DNA of 64,000 nucleotides from Tetrastigma voinierianum (Eukaryota; Streptophyta; Magnoliopsida; Vitales; Vitaceae). The notes under the pieces are model-generated. The model was not told the DNA's origin. It did no database searches and was given only the letters and a program-made list of their open reading frames with translations. The stretch spans positions 558,001-622,000 of the forward strand of contig JAEQBH010002355.1 of NCBI GenBank assembly GCA_016808115.1, read 5' to 3'. Position 1 is the stretch's first letter. Each line of letters opens with the position of its first letter. Below are positions 1-11,129 of the stretch, piece after piece. A program made the translations under genes and the position numbers.

Positions 1-189
1 TAAATAAGTAACCTCCAAAGTTTTATACACCATCCCAAAGATTCATGGGATGGGCGGTTTCAATGGTAGCTAATCACGTTCTTCAAATAAGCCGAAAAGA
101 TTTCAAGGCTATGCAGGCCACCTTTGATGCCATCAAGATAAAACTAGTCTTATTCTAGATGGAGGGTGAATCCTAAGGTAAGGGATTTG

Positions 190-385
190 GGGTCAAAGCC
201 CCAAGAGATCGAGGCAGTAATGACATGGGAAGAGTTCTATGAGCTCTTCATGGACAACATTTCCCAAAGATCTACTCGACATGCAAACTCGTGTTCCTAG
301 AGCTGTCAAGGAACAATGATGCTTGAGTACGTGGCTAAGCTCACAGACCGCCCTTTTTCGATGATTATGTACACCGATATGGCCT
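190..385 (+). pseudogene. Ty3/gypsy gag fragment
   Basis: From about 223 the plus strand reads TWEEFYELFMDN, followed by a frame with MQTRVFLELSRNN. This is the aromatic-acidic pattern of the Ty3/gypsy capsid region (retrotransposon gag family), where the W..F...F block is followed by a charged helix. Only about 65 codons are recognisable, and a frameshift lies near 262. It sits directly upstream of the C-terminal part of RT, so the protease and the RT catalytic core are missing. It may be a deletion product of E1 or a separate element abutting it. Confidence 0.55.
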
Positions 386-423
386 AAACTCTACGCTACC
401 CAATACAGAGAAAAGGATTAGAA

Positions 424-960
424 GTTTTTGTGATATGTCGATTCTATGTAAGACGGACAAAGACTTAAAATTTCCGCATTCATTATGCAGATCGGAGAAG
501 GATGCCAAGTTTGAATTTGATGACTCTCGCTTGTCTCGTATTTAAATAAATAAATTTCATATCAAGTTATGCTCCCATCATGGCAACAATTCGCACTGAA
601 CAAAGAGTTTGAAATCATGTGATGCCACATTAGTAATGGGAGCAATTTTAGATTAAAGAACAAAAGAAAATTTTCGTGAGCAATATACTGGCGCCAAGAA
701 ACCCCAATGAGTGCACGTTATAACTACTCAACCATAGACGAAATGCAGCAATTTGTTTCAAGGTGAAAATCTAGCCATATATATCGGGTCCCATGTCATC
801 ATACAATGATCATGCAACAATTAAGTATCTAATGGCAAAGAAAGATGTCAAAACCAAGATCGATCAGTGGATAATTATCAAGTATAAGAATTTGATTTAG
901 AAATCAAGGACAAGAAGGGAGTGACAATGTGATAGTTTGATCACTTGTCAAGAATGGAAA
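424..960 (+). pseudogene. Athila-type RT C-terminus and RNase H remnant
   Basis: The plus strand from about 424 matches, with frameshifts, the RT thumb region (KDAKFEFDDS at about 495-530) and then RNase H. FEIMCDA appears at about 607-627, followed by degraded counterparts of the remaining RNase H motifs and a histidine-containing end near 940. RNase H removes the RNA strand during reverse transcription. At least five frameshifts or stops are needed to follow it. The order and wording match the better-preserved minus-strand copy in E2 (FEIMCDASDYVMG), which supports the same lineage. Confidence 0.7.
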
Positions 961-1019
961 TACCATCAAAAGGAAAGAGGACATAAATAGGAAGAAAATT
1001 TCCCCGATTTAGCAACAGT

Positions 1020-2262
1020 GTCACCAATTACCCGTATGCGTATATTGTTAACTATTTTAATTTCGTGGAATCATGCTACCACCCTCAAATGCACAGAGTA
1101 AGAAAGTCGGTGGACTCCGATACCATAAGATATATATGATGACCTACTATTGTTTAGAAGAGGGGCGATCGACATCAAGATGTTAAGACGAAAGGCGGAA
1201 TTATTGATAAATGTCATGCATCACCATATGGGAGGATACTCTGTAGGATAAAGAACAAATTTCTAGAAAATTCCCTCCAATCAGGCTTTTATCGTCTACC
1301 TATTCAAAGACCTGTTGAACAAAACAAATATTATAATAAATGTCGTGAGAATAATGAGAAAGGTGGGAACAGATGCCCTGTATATGGGTGGATCTGTGGA
1401 AAATTTCTTTTACATGCATGGAGGACACTTGATGATAGATCTTCCCCACCCCTCACTGAAAAATCACATTCCACCCAACTGACTCATGTATCTGAACTGG
1501 TGAAGCCAAGGCTTTCACCAATTAATGATGCAACATCGAGCGGGCTTGTTCAAACAGCCTTCATCTTATACTGGCCCCCACGATGTAATCTTACACAACA
1601 TGAGGTGAGGTTCTTCCATTTTATAAATGTTTCAAGTTTATAAAAAACTTATGAAGTGATATGGAACCCTGGGACACATGGGATTAGCTTAACACCTCAA
1701 CTCAATGACAAGTGGAGAAATTATCCATTAAGAGATAAAGAACATGAAGGAAAGACAATATAAGCACCACGAGGAAAGACGGGTCAGCTAAGTTGGCGAT
1801 GCGCACAAGCTTGACAGATTCGCTTGGTGCCTCCTGAGTCGAATTCGTCCCACATGATAGTATTTGGAAACTGCCAATTTCTGAGACAAATACATAAAGC
1901 CACGCCAAAGAAAATGAAACTCGGATTTCAAAGTCGCAAAGAGAAGAGATTACTCCAAATGAATGAACTGAAAGCCTTCTCGAGAAATAAAGTCACATAA
2001 TGCCAGAATCTACAAAGATAAGATCAAAAATGGCATGATCGTAAGATTCTCGAGGAAAGAGTTTAGAGTAGGAGAGCCTAGTCCTACTATACAATCTCCA
2101 AGCTAAAACTTTTCTAGGAAAACTCAAGTCGAAGGTGGAGGGTCCATTACAAAGAGTCATAGCTACTCCCCTTTAGAGCAAAGAACACTAAACCAATTCT
2201 ATAGATGAGTTTAAAGTGAATGGTCAAAGGCTGAAACATTACCTGAGAGGAAGACCAAATGA
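1020..2262 (+). pseudogene. Athila-type integrase remnant
   Basis: A broken integrase reading on the plus strand. The zinc-binding HHCC part is visible around 1213-1315, with CHASPYGG at about 1213-1236. The catalytic core is degraded around 1480-1800; fragments such as VKPRLSPINDA at about 1500 are recognisable. The C-terminal region is at about 1950-2160, including LLQMNELKAF and KDKIKNGMI. The product would join element cDNA to the host genome. The region ends with KVNGQRLKHYL at about 2215-2250, the usual end of pol in this lineage. Multiple frameshifts make it inactive. Confidence 0.75.
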
Positions 2263-2885
2263 AGAGCAGTCCCAGATTTGAAGAGATGGATAGAATTGCT
2301 GAAATGATAACACACTGTAGCAATGTCTAGCTAAAGACATAAAAATGAGCAACTAATTGGGAGGCAACCCAAGCAATTTTCATCTTCTTTAGTGCGATTT
2401 GTTCTATCTAAAGGTGTTTCGAATAGGTTAGGAAGTATAAGAGTTTTGTTATAATCTATTTGCAATTTATTTAATCACTAACTGGCCAATACAGATAATG
2501 AAGCCGCAAGGATGGAGTATGAAGGATTTATTTTTGAAGCATCTCCAACCTGGGGATTGACTATGCAGAGCACCACAAAGGAGTCTACTTCTATTACTTG
2601 TTCTATGAAAATGATGCATATACTAAGTTTGGTGGAGTGTAATTTATCCGAGTTAGAAATTACATAGCAGCCTTTCCATTGTCCCTTGTTGAATAAATGT
2701 GTGAAAATTCCCTAGCAAATACAAATTAATATGTGCTATAAAATTGATTGAATTTAAAACTGAAGTACATCGCTCATGTTTGAATTGAGATTCTTCAACA
2801 TTTATATACTTATATTCACGAGCATGAATTGAAATTGCAAAAGTAAAAAAGGGAAAAGAAGTACAAAATTTATGCTTAAAAGAAG
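2263..2885 (+). other. Post-pol noncoding region of E1
   Basis: No credible coding frame. It includes the block GGGAGGCAACCCAAG at about 2360-2375. The inverted form occurs in E2 (11066-11076) and E10 (about 57618-57628) at the same place after pol, so it is a conserved landmark of this lineage. The rest is AT-rich and featureless to my eye. Confidence 0.6.
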
Positions 2886-2897
2886 AAAACTCCTTCT

Positions 2898-3340
2898 CAA
2901 TGTCGCGATATTGACAGGAATGTCATGACACCGGTTCCAAAAGTTTCCCCAATGTCGTGACATTATCGCGACATTGCCCTAATGTCGCGACATATACAAT
3001 TCAATGTCGCGACATCGCAGATATACGAGAGAGACATTGAGTCAATGTCGCGACATCAATATGCCAATGTCGCAACATCGCATTTATAGAAGAGCAACAA
3101 CAAGACTGACTTTGAAGCAATGTCGCGACATCAAGTCAATGTAGCGACATTGCATTTCCAATGACGCGACATCCAAAAAAGCAACTTGAAAACCTAGGCA
3201 ATGTCGCAACATAGCAATTTCAATGTCACGACATCAGGTAAAGCCAATTAGAAAATCCGAGTGATATCGCAACATCACCACAACATTGTCGGAACATCAA
3301 GTCAATGTCACGACATCACGACGCCAATGTCGTGACATTA
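2898..3340 (+). repeat. TGTCGCGACA palindrome cluster, internal, E1
   Basis: Four exact copies of TGTCGCGACA and about a dozen one- or two-base variants (TGTCACGACA, TGTCGTGACA, TGTCGCAACA, TGACGCGACA and others). Spacing is irregular, about 15-60 bp, so this is not a tandem repeat. Copies often carry the flanks CAA on the left and TCA on the right. Many variants are single CpG-to-TpG or CpG-to-CpA changes, as expected from methylated cytosine decay. The cluster ends about 20 bp before a TATA-like box. Confidence 0.9.
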
Positions 3341-3358
3341 CAGTTTGGGCAACCTACC

Positions 3359-3367
3359 TATAAAAGG
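3359..3367 (+). promoter_or_regulatory. Putative internal TATA box before E1 extra ORF
   Basis: TATAAAAGG follows the palindrome cluster directly and lies about 82 bp upstream of the ATG at 3449. The layout copies that of the LTR promoters of E2 and E5 (cluster, then TATA). This is a positional inference; transcription is not shown. Confidence 0.45.
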
Positions 3368-3448
3368 AACACTTCAGAAATTTACTCTAAACTCAATCTC
3401 AAACCTCGAACCCTAACGCCTCTAAAAACTCACAGTAAAAGCCAAACC

Positions 3449-4134
3449 ATGTCGAATCCAGTTTAACCTCAACCTGTACGCCAGAATAGAAAAAATGTAG
3501 CGGAGGAAATCCAGAAAAAGTGGCATGTTGAAAGGAGCTAAGAAACTCCGCAATATAAGTGGTCTTCGAGGAGGAGGGCTGGTGGTGGAAGGTTGAGAAT
3601 CTAATACCTTCTACACTAACAAGGAGCGTAAACGCTCCGTACATCTAAAGAAAGAAGGGTTTTGTGGAGGAAAGAGGATTTAAGCAACTGGTGTCACCAT
3701 TTAAGGAGGTAATCGAGTGATGAGGCCGGGAAAAGTTCAGCCAACATAGGGAGTCAGGAGTAAAGGCCCTTGCCAAAGAATTCTCCGCAACCGGCGTTTA
3801 AGAACCCCACTGCTATGTTAAAGGAGGTGATCTCTTGGGAAAAGGCCATCTCCTAACTCTTAGAGATAAGACTAGAGGGTGAATGCGCAGAGTACGACTG
3901 GCTCTAGGAGAGCCCGAAGTTCAAGGAAATCGTCAAGGAGTCGATGTAAACCACCGACCAATAATAGAGGACCAAAACCATCCGCAACGCCTACATCGAC
4001 AGCTGAGATTTGACAAAGGCGACAAGGTATGGTTCTACTCTCAGAATTCTTGTTCTCACCCCTCCAAGCATGTCACAATCAGGAGATGCAAGACCGCGCT
4101 AATACTTCATCAGATACACCGGTCAAGGACGTAG
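3449..4134 (+). pseudogene. Extra ORF after pol, plant-transposon-protein-like (E1)
   Basis: The ATG at 3449 starts a broken frame. The block from 3652 reads KKGFVEERGFKQLVSPFKEV and continues in shifted frames with a segment like KALAKEF. Near 3994-4134 it ends with FDKGDKVWFYSQNS and a hydrophobic stretch. The same blocks occur in E10 (about 56445-56530, minus), so this is a conserved extra gene in the position where Athila elements carry their third ORF. The blocks resemble the domain annotated as 'putative plant transposon protein' (Transposase_32/PF20167-like). Its function is unknown. At least three frame breaks are present and the start lacks independent support. Confidence 0.6.
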
Positions 4135-4213
4135 TCGACGTGGGGAAGATAGTGAATGAAATTCCATCTGACTACTCCGAGAACAATTCTTCTCAAGGAA
4201 CATCTCCCACAGT

Positions 4214-4292
4214 TAAGACCAAATGATATATAAAAATTTAGGACACTACTACCAAAGGAATATTACCTAATCCCCAACAACGACCAAAATCT
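4214..4292 (-). other. LTR-end tail with degenerate primer-binding-site copy (E2 3' side)
   Basis: Between a GTTAAGACC at 4214 and the LTR end at 4293 lies a short block also found beside the LTRs of E5 and E10. It includes TCCCCAACAACGACCA at about 4271-4286, a decayed version of the tRNA-Asp type primer-binding site seen intact at 50158-50175. A primer-binding site is not expected outside a 3' LTR. Confidence 0.6.
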
Positions 4293-6621
4293 TGTTAAGA
4301 CCATTTCTCATGTGTATGAAAAGATGGAATCGTTTCTTTCTTTGAAAATGACTCATTTAAATTTTGTGCTCGCGGGTCTAGATCATCGTAAGTGTACAGT
4401 CGTGCAAGTAATAAAAGTGGATATTTAAAGTCCGTGATATCGTTCTACGAGGAAGGATGATAAATCAAAACAAACTACTCCAATTACTTAAGATCATTAC
4501 CATTTGAACTCCACTCGATATGATAATAAGAAGATTAAAATGTAGTCTTCGATCAAATCTTAAATGTACAAAAGTAAAGTTTAATAAAATCAATGAGGAT
4601 TCACCGGGAGCGGCAAGATCGGGATATGGATCAATTAATAATAATCAATTTCGTATCATTTTGATTCATAGCTCAACCATCAATTAGAAACTGAGTTCAC
4701 AAAGATGCAAGGCAAAGATAGCTCGATTTCCTTAACCATACTTTCATCATAAAAGGTTCATATTCATTTTAGATATGATTCTAATCGCCATCAGAATATA
4801 TAACCCTCTTTCTAAGATTTAAGTATTTTTCCTTAAGACTTCACTAGATCTTAGGACTACAAAGAATCTCGCCTCTATGTACGTGAGATATCGCAAGCCT
4901 TCTCCAATTTGATCGACACTTCATCCTACACTTCTAATGTAAATTTCATCTCCTTGCTGATTAAATCTCGCTAACACTGATCGAATCAATTCATCGAAAT
5001 AAAGAGAGACCTTCTGAGTGATTAAACAAATACTATTCAACTATCTCAACTTATAAGTAAGTCAAGATCTATATGGAGCAATCCATCAAAGTTCAATAGT
5101 TTCATAGTATTAGTCTACTATACCCAAAGGAAATTCTCTACACTCTCAGGATTCTGCTTCCCATGTCACTCAAAGGGCCTCCCGGAAATCGAGCGAGATA
5201 CGTGATTAAGATCGGGTACATGGTACTAGTAACAAGAACAAGCAAATTCATAAACAATACTAATCAAATAAAATCAAGAATTTAATTAAAGCTTTCTTCC
5301 ACCTTATGCAGCAAAATGACTATCATCACCTAATCTATCTAATGAGCTCAACTTTTCAAAACCGGTTTAATGTTGACTAACCGATCAGGAAAATTCATTG
5401 AAATCATAAACTAATCGAAATAAATGAACCTTAAACTTTCCAAAGATCCATTTAAATCAAATAAAGAAATGAAAAGAAGAATTTATAAAGAAATACCAAA
5501 TTGTCGCACTCAACAAAATTCCCAAACTAAAATTATAAGAAACTAATAGACTTTGATAACGTCACACGTAATCGTGGGTGTAGCAAATTCCTAATTGTGT
5601 CACAACATGATCACTGTGTCGCGACACAAAATTTGCTCATAGCCTAGCTTCTTATGTCCTCCAAATTTGATTCGCGACATAATTTCCCCGTCGACAAACA
5701 TGTCTTCTTTAAGTTCGCCTACTCTATCGTGACCGAGTTTTCTATGTCGCGATAAATATCTCTTTTGATTCTCAAGAATTTTCACGCATCAACCTTATGG
5801 TCTTTAATAAGAGATTGTTCTCTTATTCTTAGTTGCTTGTCATCGCTGGTTACGATATAGAAATCCTTGTTGTGAATACACCTGCCTCGCTCTTATCCTC
5901 AGCTCTTCCTTTCAATTTCTATCGCGATCAAATTCCATAGCTTTTATTGTTTGCAACACAAAATTTCTATGTCACGTCTGAAATTCTGCCTTCAATGTTG
6001 TAAACTCAAAATTTATAGTCATGATTGTGGTTTTCTCGTGTTATGTATAGAAAACCCTTCGAAATGGGCTTGGTTCCTTTGAGAACTTTCTGTCGCAACA
6101 TAAAACACTACCTTAGCCGATTGCTTTTCCTTCGAGCATTTTCAATACAATGTGATCATTTCATCACAAAGTTCATCCATTAATCTTTAGCTTTTATGTT
6201 GTGACATAAGACATAATGTCGCGACACAATTCCTTCACCATTTACCTGAAGTATGTCGCGATAGATTTCAAGGTTGTCGCGACGTACTTCTTCAAAATCT
6301 TCTTCAAGTTCTGTCTCGACAGAAAACTTTACAATCACAACCTAGAAAGCTCTTTTTTCAAATTCTTCTAAGTTCTAACTAGTCTTTTCTTTGGCGACAT
6401 AGTTTCTTTAGCTCGCTTGCATTTGTGTCACGACATAGAAAATTAGTTACCAAAATCGCTGCTTTTTTTCATATTTTGCTTCTTTTCCGCTGGATTCTCA
6501 TTTTTCAATAATTGCCTCGCAAACACAAAGTTGATGAAGATTCCTTATATCGCATAAAATAGGATCTTAAATTGTTAAAAATATGCTAGAAAATACCAAA
6601 ATAGATGAGTTTTACTCATCA
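4293..6621 (-). mobile_element. 3' LTR of E2
   Basis: The right end reads CTCATCA next to the polypurine tract, so on the minus strand the LTR starts TGATGAG, as in E5 and E10. The left end is TGTTAAGACC, the inverted counterpart of the TCTTATCAACA end of E10. Length is about 2.3 kb. It contains a palindrome cluster (about 5598-6440) and, downstream in the minus direction, a possible TATAAA at about 5481-5489. The region 4385-4450 matches the corresponding part of all related LTRs in the window. Confidence 0.8.
5598..6440 (-). repeat. TGTCGCGACA palindrome cluster in E2 3' LTR
   Basis: Irregularly spaced copies and near-copies, including GTGTCGCGACAC near 5617, TGTCGCGATA near 5746, TGTCGCGACAC near 6219, TGTCGCGATA near 6254 and TTGTCGCGACG near 6274. 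Flanks differ from E1 (often TA around the core), so the core rather than the flanks is conserved. Confidence 0.85.
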
Positions 6622-6636
6622 AATTCCCCCTAAACT
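6622..6636 (-). promoter_or_regulatory. Polypurine tract of E2
   Basis: Plus-strand AATTCCCCCTAAACT reads on the minus strand as a G/A run directly preceding the TGATGAG start of the 3' LTR. It would prime plus-strand DNA synthesis. The same tract with one more G-rich match is at 27580-27595, 29891-29905 (plus) and 53073-53088. Confidence 0.85.
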
Positions 6637-8420
6637 TAAAGTTTTGCTTCATTCTCAAACAAAGAAAAGAAATTTTGTCATTCTCAAACAATCGAACTTT
6701 TATTTTTAAGGACATTTTTCTATTGAAAGCTCGGGAGGCAAGGGGTGAACAAAGGCCGCTGTAAATTACTATTAAACATGTTTCCAATCTATAATCAAGA
6801 AGATTTTCAATTAAGTTCAATCGAATAAACAAATAATTCAATGTGTGTAACAATTTAATTCATTATCCCGATTCAGGAGCGTGTGCTGGTCTTCACTCTC
6901 TTCGCGTGATCTTTGATACTTCTGTGATAATACTCCACTGCATTCTCTTTCATCTCCCATACCTCATATGCTTATTTGTCATATTAATCTCCACTAATGT
7001 AAGCATATTACCACCTTCAGGATCAAATAGGTCTTTCAGTCAGAATGTCTAAATTTGGGTAATCAAGTAGATAATCGGACAATTTAGCTCACTTTTACCC
7101 AGACTTTGACAACTTACACTTTTTCCTTTGATATATCCTCGATTTCTCTTGATTGTGATTTTCTAACCTTCCTACTGGTTTAGTGCATCTCTTCGTATAT
7201 TCTTCAAATTCCTGCATCTTTTTTTGTTTTCATTGTTCATACCCAGAAGATAACTTTTCCTCCCTATTTTAGAAGCTTTTTCTACTTTTCTAGTTTCTCA
7301 TCAAGTTTCTGGAATGGTAATGTCAGGGTCTTTAAGTTTCTACCACCCGAATGAACTTGTGGTTAATAACCCATACTCACGGCATTGGGTGGTACTGTGC
7401 ATCAACACCCCTAAGAACTTAATTGCTCAAGGGAGTGAAGGCTACAAGACCAACTCATTCCTTTATGTTTTCACAATTCTTCTTTCATCACTTTATCTCT
7501 TATTATCTCTATGCACTTTTCTTTCTCAACACACTTTCTCCTTTTCTACATCTCAAGATGATATTCCCCTAAACTTGTCCATTTCCGTCATTGATGTCTT
7601 TTTTCTTGCAATCTAGGCAATAAGGCCCTTAATTAGTATTGTATGAGGAAGGGATCAACGTATCACGGTTGATAATGATATTTCTAGTTTTTGTGCTCAA
7701 ATAAGGAACTAGTGTATATGCTTTATGCATATCATAGGTAGGGCTTGGAAGGCCTAAACTTCCAAGGATGGCCTAAATCATTCATACTTCAGACGCTTGT
7801 GGATTTTGTCACTAATAATCTAACAAGTTCTAGATATCGGAGAATCTACATGATGGATCCTTAAAATGTTCCTAATTCGTACAATTTTTTCCAGAGTTAT
7901 CATAACTATGTGCAAAGTTATCAGGATTTTATGATCAAACTGTTTACATCAAACTGAATTATAAGTTTTATATGTTCCATCAATTTAGTAAAACCTTCCT
8001 TATTCTTGAAGTTCAACACATTTATTCAAAATCTTACAACTATCCATTTCCAGTCATTTCATCCTACCCTAATGCATCTATCAATGGTCTGTCGCTTTGA
8101 GATTTTTGTCAGGTTGTTTTAATCAAGTCAAGAAGTTCATTTGGATCATGCATTCAGCTCAATACAATCCAACACAACCACAATTTCATCAGTTCATTTC
8201 AACCAAACATGCTTCAACAATTAGACAATTTGATCCAGGTATTTGGTTTCTCAATTATTCAACTAAGTAATTATCAATCATGAAACAAAGAAAATTAAGA
8301 AAAAACAATACTCAAAGAATCAAAATGACAAATGAACACAAGAATTTGGCAGCAATTTTATTTTGATTATTTTGATGACTGGACATTGAGTACAAAGAGG
8401 ATGAGGAGATGGAACAAAGA
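6637..8420 (-). other. 3' noncoding region of E2
   Basis: Between the polypurine tract and the extra ORF. It is collinear with 53089-54700 in E10, including the block around 7355-7440 in which AACACCCCTAAGAACTTAAT is shared with E10 (about 53868) and, inverted, with E5 (about 29153). No coding frame is convincing; the open frames here look like chance. Confidence 0.6.
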
Positions 8421-8449
8421 TTTGAGCTATTTTCTTTTCATCATGCTTA

Positions 8450-10260
8450 TGGGAAGCGGGGTAGTCGATCGGGGTCTAGTTTATATGCAATCGTAGTATG
8501 TGAAACTCGAGGAATCTGACTTGTGGTCGCCTTGATTTACTATTGTCTCCACTTTTGTTTGGCATGCACTTACTCTTACTGTTAGCCACTTGCTCGATCG
8601 CCATTTTGTCTCTACTAATAGAATTCAAGGTCTCTCTTTAAATTCACCTCAAGAGTACATCTTGATCAAGTTTTTGTCGATCATATCTAGGATTTCGTCC
8701 AAATACTTCCCTATAGTCTGTAGGTGCCCTCCACCTCGTCCCTTTTTTCGATCAAAGCCTCGATTTCTTCTTATAAATCTCTTGTATTGTGATACCCAAA
8801 GGCATCGCTCGTAGCGCAGGTTCTTCTCCAGTATCCTCCCATTCTCTCATGATTTCAATAGCCTACTTTCTTTTAGTTGCTTAAGATGGCTAGATTTTTT
8901 CTTGCTTAGTTCTGCATCGAGCCTGCTCCTTTGTTCCCATCTACTTATCCATTCTTCATCTCTCTATTTTAGAGCCTCTTCTAAGTTCTGGTCCATTTTC
9001 TCAACTCAGCCTCTATGTACTCATCTCTGAGTTGCAGCTGGAGTTTCAGATGGTTATCCCTCTCTTCCATTCCTTGCCTCATGGCATTGCTATGGGCTGG
9101 ACTGGGTGTAGGTCATTCCTCAGAGGTCTCAGAGAGCCATCATCATGCTCTTAATGAACCAATCTCACCTCAAGGAGAAGGTAGTACTCGGGCTTGAACT
9201 TCTCTACCCTTATGGTCTGAGCTCACCTTCAGCTATAGCCGACCACCCAGTTCTTCTTCTTCTCAAACAAACACCGACCTCTCGCCTCTCCTGCTTTGTG
9301 CCCTCATGATTCCAATGGAGTGTTAGAGATGTTTTAGTAAGGGGCTTTCTTCTTCTTCCTAGTCTCCTTAGACACCACAAAAAATACACAGCCTCGATAT
9401 TAGCCCCAGGATTAACTCAGATCCCTCCTCCTCAGAGAGCTCTGATCGAGTTTCTCAACTCAACTCGCCACACAATTAAATTCAGATCCCTGAGAATGAT
9501 GGCACAGAAAGCAAACTCGTCTCTTCTCCCTGACTATGCATAAATGTTTGGAGGGTAGAATGATAAACTTAAGAAGTAAAACCAAACTCGTCGTCACCAA
9601 CGCCTCGGCGATGGATTCATGGTCTTCCTAAAGGGTATTCCACTTCCCTTCACCGCCTCACCTGATCTACAATCTTTCGGAAGTAGGTGCTTCAACTGGG
9701 CCTTTGAATTTAGATCCATCCTTCCTCTCCCGAAGAAGATTGAATGCTTGATTTATCCGTCTCTATCAAAGATACCCATTCCTCTGACATAAACCGCCCC
9801 CGTCCTTGGGCTTCACCATGCACAGAGGAACTTCTTTAAGCATCTACGAACCCGGGAGCCTTGTGCTCGCAGAAAAGATGTTATCCTTGCTTAATGCCTT
9901 AGAAGGGAAATCCACTTGTTAAAACTCTCTCTCCCCAATGAAGTCTCTATGTCATAGCCATCTCTCCAAGCAATATAAGCCATGTTGTAGACCCATCGCT
10001 AGCCTTTTGTCTCTAATCTGCTTCTTCATTTCCTCTTTTCTTCGAGATTTTTCCACTATCTACTCAGATCCCCGTCTCATCATCCCCTCCCAGCCTTGCT
10101 CAGCCACCTATCCGAGAGCTTGAATTGTCTAACCTAACCCTCGCATATTCCTCCAAGGATTCCTGCTTAGGCTCGAATCGTGGTCAGGCTTTACATCGCT
10201 AGAGATCGGGTTTAGAGATCGTGGCCTAGAACGAGTAAGAGAATTGGTGAGGGAGGCCGA
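8450..10260 (-). pseudogene. Extra ORF remnant of E2, plant-transposon-protein-like
   Basis: On the minus strand at about 9730-9790 two overlapping frames give VRGMGIFDRDG and INQAFNLLR, which correspond to VRGVWVSYEAKAINEAYG in the better copy in E10 (about 56240-56310). The position is also the same: after the post-pol block and an internal palindrome cluster, before the 3' noncoding region. The family is found in several plant Ty3/gypsy lineages as an accessory protein of unknown role. Stops and frameshifts are frequent. Both ends are set by comparison with E10 and are approximate. Confidence 0.5.
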
Positions 10261-10310
10261 ATGGTCGATTTGCGACGAGGTAGATGACTCCTTTAGTCTT
10301 CAAACTTTTC

Positions 10311-10318
10311 TATTTATA
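10311..10318 (-). promoter_or_regulatory. Putative internal TATA box before E2 extra ORF
   Basis: Plus-strand TATTTATA reads TATAAATA on the minus strand. The nearest well-formed palindrome (TGTCGCGATA at 10388) is 69 bp upstream, the same spacing as in four LTR promoters of this family. A weaker half-copy (TGTCACGAGC) is nearer, at 10344. Confidence 0.45.
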
Positions 10319-10387
10319 TGCCAAGAATCGTGGTGCTTTTAATTGTCACGAGCAAATTCGACTCCTGGTTATGCCCTTTTAAATTTA

Positions 10388-10583
10388 TGTCGCGATAACC
10401 ACCTCAAGTTATGCCCTTTTAAATTTATGTCGTGACATAGAGAAAATATGTTATGACATAACTTCGCTAACTCCATTTTAGCATTTACCTTGTCGCGACA
10501 TAAGAAAGCATGTCGTGGATAGCCACCAATGTCATACTTAAGTTCAATTAGTGTCACGACATAACTTATTTTGTCACGACATA
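10388..10583 (-). repeat. TGTCGCGACA palindrome cluster, internal, E2
   Basis: About seven copies or near-copies in 200 bp: TGTCGCGATA, TGTCGTGACA, TGTTATGACA, TGTCGCGACA, TGTCGTGGAT, TGTCACGACA and TGTCACGACA. It lies between the end of pol and the extra ORF, matching E1 (2898-3340) and E10 (about 56900-57395). Confidence 0.85.
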
Positions 10584-10599
10584 ATTATGTTTTGCCTCA

Positions 10600-11100
10600 A
10601 ATTTTTTCTTCTTCACATTTTCATACTTTTAATCATTCAACCCACTCAATCATCATTCAATAAATCCATCCCCTTAGATCATACTTGTGAAAACACATAT
10701 TAAACATCAAAGAACCTCTAACTAAGTATGAACAAATAAATCTCTTTCTAACATCAATATCATTCATCAAAATATTCAACAAGGCATTCACAATTGGCAT
10801 CAAACTCCCCAAACTCATATATGCATTATCATTAAAACGTTGAGGGAATTAGAAATACTCCCTTGTAGTTATTTACCGCATATTCCAAATAGATATCTCC
10901 CGCTTCTAATGACCTCTAATTCCAATTCCTCTTCCCGTCTCTCGAAAAAAAAATCTGTTAAATTATCAATTACATAAATATACTTCTTAAATAATTTAAA
11001 ACTAAAACCTTAAATTTATAAAAGTAATCACTAATAATCAAACTATCCAATTTAATTTCTGCTTAGGTTGCCTCCCAAGAAGCTGCTCAGTTTAATGTCC
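10600..11100 (-). other. Post-pol noncoding region of E2
   Basis: AT-rich, without a usable frame. The conserved block GGTTGCCTCCC is at 11066-11076 (inverted form of the block in E1 at about 2360). Nothing else recognised. Confidence 0.55.
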
Positions 11101-11129
11101 TTAGTCAGACATTTGATGTAAATTGTCTT

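Larger units (their letters stand above)
1..4213 (+). mobile_element. E1: decayed Athila-type Ty3/gypsy remnant
   Basis: A plus-strand retroelement fragment running from the window edge to the point where E2 begins. In order it holds a gag-like piece, the RT end and RNase H, integrase, a post-pol noncoding stretch, a cluster of TGTCGCGACA palindromes, a TATA-like box and an extra ORF. The same order after pol is seen in E2 and E10 on the other strand. No LTR of E1 is in the window: the 5' side is outside it, and the 3' side is lost or displaced at the junction with E2 near 4213. All frames are broken. Confidence 0.8.

Noticed and set aside
2898..3340. CRISPR-like array of short palindromic repeats
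   Set aside because: Spacing is irregular, repeats are only 10 bp, and the surroundings are plant retrotransposon genes. No cas-like gene is present.
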